Assembly (NCBI GenBank): GCA_030847615.1
Contig: JAUMIR010000001.1
Location: forward strand, 379,856,687-379,920,686
From: Gambelia wislizenii
Taxonomy: Eukaryota > Chordata > Lepidosauria > Squamata > Crotaphytidae
Reading direction: 5' to 3'
Length of the DNA: 64,000 nucleotides
The notes beneath the pieces are model-generated. The model searched no databases and had not been told where the DNA came from. It saw nothing but the letters and a program-made list of their open reading frames with translations. Position numbers and translations under genes: made by a program. This document shows positions 56,258 through 64,000 of this stretch, one piece after another; positions within the stretch are counted from its first letter, which is position 1, and every line of letters starts with the position of its first letter.

Positions 56258-56425
56258 AAAAAAGGAACTGAGCACTTGGTGAGAGGGGTGGACTTATATG
56301 CACCAGGGGTGATGGGGGCGGTCTTACCACCCAAAAAATTTATAATGAGGTGCTAGAAGTTTCCAAAGTGCTCTGCACAGGTGCAAGATAAACCCATTGT
56401 GTGCATTCACAGAAACCACGAAGAG
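56258..56425. repeat. DIRS inverted terminal repeat, right
   Basis: Inverted partner of 50,059-50,227, about 90% identical by eye. Ends with GTGTGCATTCACAGAAACCA then CGAAGAG. Confidence 0.9.
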
Positions 56426-58577
56426 TGGCATTGACATGTTGGAGGCTAGAGCTATATAGAGACAAGCAACGCAGCCTGCCCTGCAGGATCCTGTCCCCAT
56501 CAGTTGCAGTGGAGGATATTGCCAATGCTTCAGTAAGACTCAATACCCAGTCCCATCAGCTTCCAAACAGGGAAGGAGAAGTCCTTCAAGTCAACAAAAA
56601 CATATTAGACTACTCCTGGTTTGCATTGCAAAGACAGGAGGTAAAGAGCCCTTGGCTATGGGGAAATGAATCAATGGATGGAACCCAAGCTGCTGGTCTC
56701 TCAGCTCATGCTCAGTTGAAAATATTGCCCTGTATTAATAATTAGGAGGCAAATAGGGCCCTGAGAATTTACAGCAATTGTGCATAGGGGCTGATTTGTC
56801 CATCTGTTTGTTCATTGGTTTGTTTTAGTTTTGGATGTCAGTTCCACAGATAACCCATGCCTCTCTGAGAAGCAAGTGTGGGTTTCTCCTCTGGATACAC
56901 CCACTTTATTGAAAGTGAAGTAGTATGTATGAGACACAAGTGACTTGCTCAAACACTGAGTCCCAAACATTGGTCTGAGCCCCAAATATAAATCCCTTTC
57001 AAGTAATGCCAGTTTCCGAAACAGATACCCAGAAGCCCTTTCAATTAATCTACCTACAGCATTGACTTCCCACCCAGACACCTCTGCTATGTGATTAATT
57101 CATCCCCAAAATTAATTTACTCCCTGGATTCCCATGAAAACCTTCCATTAATTTCTCATCCACATTACCTTCACTACCAGACCCCTTCTCCCAAATCAAA
57201 TCCCTTTCAAATCAATTCATTCCACATCCCAGTTTACCACACAGATCCTGCAACCATCTTCAACACATTTACCACACAAATTAATCCATGCCCCAGATAC
57301 ACTCACATCCTGTCCTGCCCTTCAGAAAGAAAGAAGGGTCCTGATTTTTCTCTCATACATATCAGCAACTCCCCCCACCTGCCCCACCGGTCACCCTGCT
57401 TTCAGCACAGTCTAGTCCCCACACACGCACACATTTCCTCCTTAAAGGGCAGGACACACATAGCAAGCAAGCACGAAATTCAACACGAGTAGTTACTATT
57501 CAGCCAGCAGCCACTCCATCCACCTAGATCAGCCTGCTGCGATGCCTTTTCTATAAAGTAATGGTACTGGTATTCTGCAGTGGTGCCTTGTATTCTCTCC
57601 AGTATCAGAGGGAAGATGGCGAGTCTGCTCTGGGTTTTAGTCTGACTTTTAAAGGTAGTATCCAAGGGGCTAAGCCTATGGGAGCGGGGGAAAGCATTCA
57701 GAAGCATGGACAGTTTAGGGACCTAATAGGACTTCTTTGTGAAGCCTTTTTGTATTCTTGTCGTGGTATGTTGACTAAAGAACTTTGGAGCTTATTTTTT
57801 TCCTCATCTGTTCTCATCTGAAAGACAATGAAATGGATGGCATTCCCTACTCCACTCTATCCTCCACCATTTTAAGATTGCAATTAAAAGAGCCATGTAA
57901 GTAGCTGCTGCTGCCAATGCCAATGAGACATACAAAGGGCTGGATCACAAACAGTATTTTTGTAGACATGAAACTTCCATTTCTACATTCCTATTTCTGT
58001 GTGAGAAAACTTGGGATCAATTCTCCTTCTGCTTTTAAAAAAAAAAAACCTGCAGGCTAGGTATGCATTCTCCAATTCCAAACAACTATATGTACTCATC
58101 AAGTGAGCAACAGACAGATTTGTGGCACTAGGTATGTTTCTTTCTTTTCTTTTTTCTTTTCTTTTCCTTGCCACTTTTAAAAAGACATTTGGGGCATAAT
58201 TTTATACAGGTGTGCCCTTTGTTCCAGTTATGTGTACTCTAGCATGCTAGTCTTTGAGTTTTTCGTTCAGACCTGTTGCAGAGCAGGTTTTGTCTACAGA
58301 AGACAGAAAATACTGAAAAGCTTTAAAGAGGACCTTTTGCTTAACGTTATGAGGCATTCTTGTTGTTTACAGCTGAAGCAAGCATTTAAAAAGGAAAAAC
58401 AAGCATTTAAAAAGGAAAAACTAGGAAAAGTTTACACAAGAAAAGAGAAAAACAACTCCACCTTCTTCCACTTAGTGGCTTTTCAACCAATTGGAATTTA
58501 ATTTATGCCTGTTACTTACTCCAAAAGCAGTGATTCCCAAGCAAAGCTCCCTAGCTGTTTTGGACTATAAATCTTAT
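56426..58577. other. No gene recognised
   Basis: Unclassified DNA, pyrimidine-rich at 57,090-57,440 on the plus strand. A tandem pair of 21-bp units (AAGCATTTAAAAAGGAAAAA-type) lies at about 58,379-58,421, inside an otherwise unsupported frame. Confidence 0.4.
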
Positions 58578-59149
58578 TGTCAGGACCCTGGTATGGGTAC
58601 TGTATAGCCAGTTAGTTTGTGTGTGCATTGCTTGTTAGGCCTAGCCAGCATACCAGGGACTGTCATGGGCATGAGGCCTGCTGGGGTTACTGGCTCTCAC
58701 ACTCTAGTAGATTGCTAATACTGTAGAACCAGCCTTGCTGCGCTATCGCTTGCGCTGCCAGACAGCCAAGGTCAAATGGCCATTTATGTTTTGGGAACCA
58801 ATATGTGTTGTTTACAATGGAATGTTTCCTCATTATTAGCATGGCAGGTGTGTGTGTAACTGAAGCTTATCTGTTCCACACATTGGAAACTGTTTAATGC
58901 AGTTAGATGTCTAAATAGCTGTTGCTTAAAACAATTTGTAAGCCGCTCTGATAGCCTTGTGGCTGAAGAGCGGGGTATAAATAAATAAATAAATAAATAA
59001 AATTTTCTTCTGTGAAATTAGCTGCTCTGAGAAATCTGTTTCAGAACAGTCTTTGAACCTGATCCTGAGTGCTCCAGTTCCTGATGAAATAAACCATTTT
59101 TGATCAATGGATATTGTCTCAGTGCCTGAGTATTGACAGAGTCATAACA
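58578..59149 (+). repeat. Gypsy 5' LTR
   Basis: Begins TGTCAGGACCCTGG and ends GTCATAACA, giving TG...CA ends. AATAAA at about 59,085 may be a polyadenylation signal. An L2-like tail segment (TTGTAAGCCGCTCTGATAGC to the (AAAT)n run, about 58,935-59,000) sits within it, with TATAAATAAA. No second LTR copy in the window to confirm the limits. Confidence 0.75.
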
Positions 59150-59194
59150 GAACAACTGTTCTCACAAAATCCCTGCCACTAGCTTGGAGCCAAA

Positions 59195-61700
59195 ATGTCC
59201 CAAGCTTTGGTTGAGCAGGAGAAATCTGGCAGGGCCGAAGTGGCCATCCTTGAAGAGGCTTCGACCAGAGAGGCCACCAAGGAGGTGGGGGTCAAGTTGG
59301 AGCAAGAGAGAGAAGCCAAGAGAAGATGGAAACGAATATGGCGGAGAGCCTATGGCCAGCCAAGCAACCAGATGTCAACGGATGCACAGGATGTGCTGGA
59401 AGGGACCAGGGAGATGATGGTGAAGCATTGTGCCTTCCTGAAGATGCCCCACCAAGGGATGGGTACCCATTTATGAGCCAGCTGGATGTGGACCCCGGAA
59501 CCCAGGGAATACAGCCGGGACGGCTGGTAGTCCAAGCGGTGGGGCCAATTGTTGAGTGGGACGGAGGGTGAGAAGTGATGATCCTACTTGGAGTTATAGA
59601 GGGACGTGGAACAGATGAAATGACAGATGCAGGGAATTCAGTCCAGCATGGGAGAAATCTTGCGATTGTCGGCACAACGGATGTCGCCAGCAGTTTTGCC
59701 TCTTCAAGCTGAAAGGGAACCCCCGTGGGGCAAGCAGCAGCCCAGGCACTAGCGGATGTTCCCGGCGATGGCAGTCTCGGAAACTCTGCTCCAGTTCCCA
59801 TGCCCAGAGGGGTCCTGGCCCTGCCAGCTCCTGGACTGTTCACGCCACCAGTGAGCCCTGGTCTGGTCGAGCTGCGGGAGTGACCCCGAGCGTTCATGCA
59901 ATAGGACTTAATGGTGACTTTCAATGGAGACCCTTGATGTTGCCCTTCTTTCTAACTCATGTAATGGGATTCATGAATCGCTGGGATGGCGAGTTCCAGA
60001 CTGAGACAGAGAAGGTCCAGTGTGTTACCCAAAATGCTCCTTGGAAAATCCCAAGAAAATATCGAGTTTCTAATATGTTGGGGAAATTAGCAGCAACTCA
60101 ACTTTAGCTACACAAGAGGGGGTAACCAAGGAATCTTTTAAACCTATTATACCAGTACTAGTCTGGATGGAATACATACACATGTAACATTAAGTATGGT
60201 TTTTTATTAAGGAGTTCAAAAATAACACCAGACACACACACATTCACCCAAAGAAAGCATTCACACAAGGCTAGAGAAACAGTAGGAAAACTTGGATAGG
60301 GGGTTGCAAGAGGGTTGTGCTGGGGTAATATCACCTGTCCTGTAGTCTGTCTGGCAGAGTGGATGGAGAAGCTGGATGTGGTTAACACAGAGCAACAGAG
60401 CTTCCCCCTGTTACTGACTGTGCGCAATGAGGCATATTTTGGGGGGTCTTTTATACCTCCAAATACACCTGAGAGGATTGGTTGCTTCATGGGTTGAAAC
60501 AATGAATTCCATGAGCCTTCATGGATTGCACAATGAGTTTCCTGGTCTTGACAAAAGGTGGGAAAGATGCTAAATGTGTTTCTTAATGTTCAGTGATTGG
60601 ATTTTAACAGCTTTTAGCAGCTTCTTTTAAGGTTGGGAGCTGAGGAGAGGAAATTTCACAATCAGCAAACACAAAAGGGTTTCTCCATCCATTAACCTCC
60701 CATTTATGTAGAATGTGTATTCTTTTGGCCCTTCAGCCCCAGGCCTTCATTTCCAGGGAAAAACAAAAATGACTTTTTTTCTGAGACCATCCTGTCTTTT
60801 ACCCTTGTAAAAGGCCATATTAATGAACCAAGCTTGGTCAGCTTCTGAGACCTGTAAAAATGGGGTGCAGGGCAATGCTAACATTCCAGAAGTGGTGTGC
60901 CTTGGAAGTGGGGTACAAGCTTATGCTTAGAAGTGTGTGTCAGATCAGCTGGAGGGTGAAGCAGCAGAGTGGCTGGTGGGCCTTATACGACATGGCAGCC
61001 CCTGAGTTGGGCAGCCTCAACGACTTCATGATGGTGCTATAAGCAAGGTTTGAGGATCCACTCTGGAGGGAATGGGCCCGCACAGAGCTACAGCAACTAC
61101 ACCAGGGAGCCCAACTGGTATGCCACAGAGTTTCAGTGGTTAGCAAGTCAAGTCTCCAATTGGACAGAGGCTATGAAGGTGCAGTATTTCAGAGATGGCC
61201 TCAACGCGGACATCCTCGAGTGGTCGGTAATTAGGGGCAACTCCCAAACCCTGCTCGGGTGGATCCAACTAGCTAGGGAAGTGAAGGCGTTGCGGCAGAG
61301 AATGTAGCTGGTGAAATAGCAACAAGTGTGGGCCAGTAAGCTGGGCAATGGAGCAGCCAAAAAGCCAAAGGCCGATTGGTCCGCAACCACCCCGACAGAG
61401 ATGAAATGAGACTGAAGGATGCGGATGGGCCTGTGTCTACACAGCGGCAAGAGTGGCCATTGGATTGCAGAGTGCCCGGACAAGCAGCTCAGCAGCTGCA
61501 AGAAGGAGGAGCTGGCCAAGAAACCTGAAGGGAAGACTTCACCATGGAAGACCCTGACGAAAGACAAGCCCAAGGCAGCGGTGCATGCAGTGATGCTTAG
61601 CCACCCAGCTGGGGAGTCATTGTGGGAAACCGATGAGGCAGGTGCTTCATCCTCCAATAGAGAGCCATCAGGAAATGGGCAGAGCCTGCCCTAGTGAGCG
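59195..61700 (+). pseudogene. gag: Gypsy Gag, interrupted
   Basis: The start ATG at 59,195 gives MSQALVEQEKSG and a charged helical N-terminus up to 59,476. After decay, the capsid part appears as FMNRWDGEFQTETEKVQCV (59,968-60,030), then is broken by an insertion and resumes with QLEGEAAEWLVGL and YDMAAPELGSLNDFMM (60,935-61,035) and WYATEFQWLASQVSNWTEAM (61,110-61,170). A zinc knuckle follows at 61,440-61,475 (SGKSGHWIAECP) in which the second cysteine of the expected CX2C has been lost. Not functional. Function in a live element would be particle assembly and RNA packaging. Confidence 0.82.
60107..60925 (-). repeat. Possible solo LTR inserted in gypsy gag
   Basis: Gag homology stops near 60,040 and restarts near 60,925; the stretch between is unrelated to gag. 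On the minus strand it has a TATA-like GGTATAAAAGACC (about 60,449-60,461) and, about 250 bp downstream, AATAAAAAACC (about 60,197-60,207), an LTR-like promoter and polyadenylation arrangement. A diverged relative is at 30,775-31,800. Borders not resolved. Confidence 0.45.
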
Positions 61701-61799
61701 CCAGAGGGCGGGCTAACCCTGAAGGGCACCCGGAGTCTATGGTGAGTGGAGTAAAAGCCCCATTTTTTATTTGAGCCAAGATTGGGGTAGTTGGGAAGG

Positions 61800-63820
61800 G
61801 TCCCCCATACAAAGTCATGATCATGGTGGATTGCAGCTGCACTCAGGTGCTGATCCACCCGTCCCTAGTCACAGAGTTAGGTCTGGACACTGAGAAGCTC
61901 AAACACCCCATCTGGTTTTCCCAGATGGACGATGGCCCAATGAAGGGAGGTCCCGCTAGGTGGCTGACTAAACCAGTAACATTAAAGATGGGAGCCCATG
62001 GGGAAGAGCTTAGATTTGAGATTACCCCCAGGTTGGTACTGGTGGTTGTGGTTGGACTGAACTGGCTTAAGTACCACAACCCCTCTATAGACTGGACCAT
62101 TACATTCACCTACCCAGAATGTATACAGGAACACTGCCAGAGAAAGAATGAGAACATTCCAGAGGGGCCTGAACTGGATGGTTCACCCACTCGGACTACC
62201 CCTGAAAGAACCAAGAGTCCCTGTACAGTAGCCATGATCATTGGAGAAGTAAAATATTTGCCGGTAGAGTACAGGCAGTGGCGGATAGTGTTTGAGAAGA
62301 AAGAGTATGACATTCTTCCCCTGCACCAGCCTTCTGACTCAACTAATCCCCGGAGCAGAGCTCCCAAAATACAAGTTGTATTCAATGACCCTGACTAAGA
62401 TGGAAGCTCTGAGGGAATATATAGATAAAAACTTGGCCCAGGGGTTCATTGGACCCACCACATCGGGCCTAGGGGCCCCAGTTTTGTTCCAGTACAAAAA
62501 AGATGGATCTCTCTGTTTATATATTGATTACTGCAGACTAAACGTGGTGAGCGTGTCAAATCAATACCCGCTCCTGCTAATGAAAGACACGTTGGCCCAT
62601 TTAGCCAAGGAAAAAATCTTTACCAAATTAGACTTGCGGGAAGCTTACTACCGCATCTGGATCAAGGAGGTGGATGAGTGGAAGACTGTGTTTAACTGCC
62701 AACTGGGGTCCTTTGAATTTCTTGTAATGCCATTTGGCTTATCGGGAGGCCCAGGAATATTCATGAACTTGATAAATGATATCCTTAGGGAGTTCTTGTC
62801 CAAGGGCATCTTGGTCTATTTAGATGATGTACTGATTTACTCTGAGGACTACACATCCTATGTGAAATTAGTCCAGAAGGTACTGAGTAAACTAGCAGAG
62901 AATCATTTGTATACCAAACTGTCCAAATGTGAATTCCATCAGACCAAGCTTGACTACTAGGGTACTGCATTTCCAGCAAGAGGGTGGAGATGGATCCTGA
63001 AAAAGTTAAAGGGGTCCTTGCCTGGGAAGTGCCAGAAACAGTTGCAAAGCTTTCTGGGGTTCGCTAACTTTTATAGAACCTTTATTGTGTAGACTGAGCA
63101 GCGCCAGAGGGCCTTTGATAAACTGAAAAAAATTGTTCACCTCTGAAGTCATCCTCAAACACCCCAACCTGGATAAACCTTTTGTGGTCCAGGTAGATGC
63201 CTCAGATGTGGCCATGGGGGGGTGTGTGTGTTACAACGGCATGAGACAGGGGAGTTACGAACGTGTGCCTACTTGTCTAGAAAGTTCAATGAAATCGAGC
63301 ACAACTGGCCTGTCTGGGAGAAAGAGGCTGGGGCCATCAAGGTAGCCTTAGAGACTTGGTGCCATCTGTTAGAAGGGTTGTCCCAACCCTTTGAGGTGTG
63401 GATGGACCACAAGAATCTAGAGGCCCTGAGGAAGCCATGAAAATTAGGCCCTAAGTAAATCCAGTGGGCTGACTTTTTCTACAGATTTAATTTCACCCTG
63501 AAGTTCTTTCCAGGAAAAAAAGAATTTTCTGACAGATGCCTTATAGAGGCTTCTGCAACACAAAATCAAATGCAAGGAAGTCATTGATACAGTGTTTTCC
63601 CCCTCCCAATTGGGACTGGCCGTTACCACAAGGAGCCAAGCCCGGAAACCCATGGTGGGTATGGCCCCTGCTCAGACTCAGCCTGTTCCCAAGAGCCTAT
63701 CTTCCCCTAAGGAGTCAGAAAGGGTACTGTTGGTAGTGGACAAAAGCAGTGGGGAGATGGGTTGGAGGGGCCAGCTGGTAGAAGCCCTTCAACAGGACCC
63801 CTGGTTACAACTGGTTTTTA
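61800..63820 (+). pseudogene. pol: Gypsy Pol: protease, reverse transcriptase, RNase H
   Basis: The protease is in the frame 61,817-62,398: VDCSCTQVLIHPSLV, where the expected D-S-G active triad reads D-C-S. The reverse transcriptase (62,292-62,960) is well preserved: YKKDGSLCLYIDYCRLN, FTKLDLREAYYRI, the catalytic YLDDVLIYSED and KLSKCEFH. The two frames overlap by a frameshift. Beyond a stop at 62,958-62,960 the tether and RNase H appear in pieces: FVVQVDASDVAMGG (63,181-63,222) and WPVWEKEAGAIK (63,309-63,344). No integrase motif was found before the homology stops. Confidence 0.87.
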
Positions 63821-64000
63821 ACTATTGTATGTTTTAATTTTTTTATTTCTAATTTATATATTTTAATTACTGTATGTTTTTAATCTTTTATAATTTAATA
63901 TTATTTTAAGGGGTGGGTGGGCTAGGGTACTGTGTCTATGGAGTTTTATATTGTAAGCCGCCCCGATTGTGTTGCAAAGGGGCGGGATAGAAATAAAATT
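63818..64000 (+). mobile_element. L2 LINE 3' end, continues past the window
   Basis: AT-rich 3' UTR (TATATTTTAATTACTGTATG) followed by TTGTAAGCCGCCCCGATTGT and GGGGCGGGATAGAAATAAAA, the L2-type terminus. It abuts the broken gypsy pol. Confidence 0.75.

Larger units (their letters stand above)
50030..56425 (-). mobile_element. DIRS retrotransposon, degraded
   Basis: About 6.4 kb on the minus strand with gag, reverse transcriptase, RNase H and tyrosine recombinase. DIRS elements use a recombinase in place of an integrase, make no target duplication, and carry inverted rather than direct terminal repeats. All three traits fit here: inverted repeats at 50,059-50,227 and 56,258-56,425, an internal complementary region at 50,285-50,372, and no flanking duplication seen. 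Every gene carries stops or frameshifts, so the copy is inactive. Outer limits are uncertain by some tens of bases. Confidence 0.93.
58578..63820 (+). mobile_element. Ty3/gypsy retrotransposon, decayed, 3' end missing
   Basis: Has a 5' LTR, gag, protease, reverse transcriptase and RNase H in the plus orientation. No integrase or 3' LTR is seen before an L2 3' end begins near 63,818. The coding part carries many stops and frameshifts and an insertion of about 800-900 bp in gag (about 60,107-60,925). Gag resembles the group from which the mammalian PEG10/RTL genes arose, but that is inference from a few motifs. Confidence 0.85.

Noticed and set aside
59292..59924. 210-codon minus-strand frame
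   Set aside because: Antisense to the gypsy gag; no known motif.
1..64000. Host protein-coding exons, antiviral system or CRISPR array
   Set aside because: No frame outside the transposons shows a recognisable domain or splice-bounded exon, no regularly spaced array was seen, and the DNA is clearly vertebrate.

Overview
The window looks like intergenic (or deep intronic) DNA of a squamate reptile, most likely a lizard. The evidence is the repeat fauna: tRNA-headed SINEs with a BovB-type 3' end (Sauria type), 5S rRNA-headed SINEs, CR1, L2 and RTE-BovB LINEs, short DNA transposons of several kinds, and three different long retrotransposon classes (Ty1/copia, DIRS, Ty3/gypsy). I recognise no host protein-coding exon, tRNA, rRNA or CRISPR array. 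The species cannot be named from this.

Layout. 1-19,200: mostly unrecognised AT-rich DNA with scattered SINEs, an RTE-BovB fragment split by a SINE, two Tigger-like MITEs, old CR1 pieces, microsatellites and a purine-rich stretch. 19,200-23,250: a CR1 3' end, a 327-bp palindromic element, then an L2 LINE broken by an L1-like insert with a 17-bp target duplication and by a second palindromic element. 23,250-40,700: sparse repeats, including a clean hAT-like MITE (24,807-25,002), two 5S-derived SINEs, a third member of the palindromic family (30,853-31,180) lying in a possible solo LTR, a CpG-rich DNA transposon (35,647-36,251) and a fold-back region near 37 kb.

40,750-47,430 is the best preserved part: a LINE reverse-transcriptase ORF cut in two by a 5,572-bp Ty1/copia element. 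Its two 680-bp LTRs differ at one base, its 5-bp target duplication is intact, its primer-binding site matches the anticodon arm of initiator tRNA-Met, and gag and pol lie in one frame separated by a single TAA. It must be a recent insertion.

50,020-56,425 is a decayed DIRS element on the minus strand (gag, reverse transcriptase, RNase H, tyrosine recombinase) that still shows inverted terminal repeats and the internal complementary region typical of the class. 58,578-63,820 is a decayed Ty3/gypsy element (5' LTR, gag, protease, RT, RNase H) carrying an inserted LTR-like sequence in gag and cut short by an L2 3' end that runs off the window.

The elements do not form a pathway. The window is a stratigraphy of insertions: L2, LINE and gypsy hosts are older; the palindromic elements and the L1-like insert are younger; copia is youngest. 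No new cellular system was found. The most novel-looking items are the palindromic transposon family and the very young copia element.
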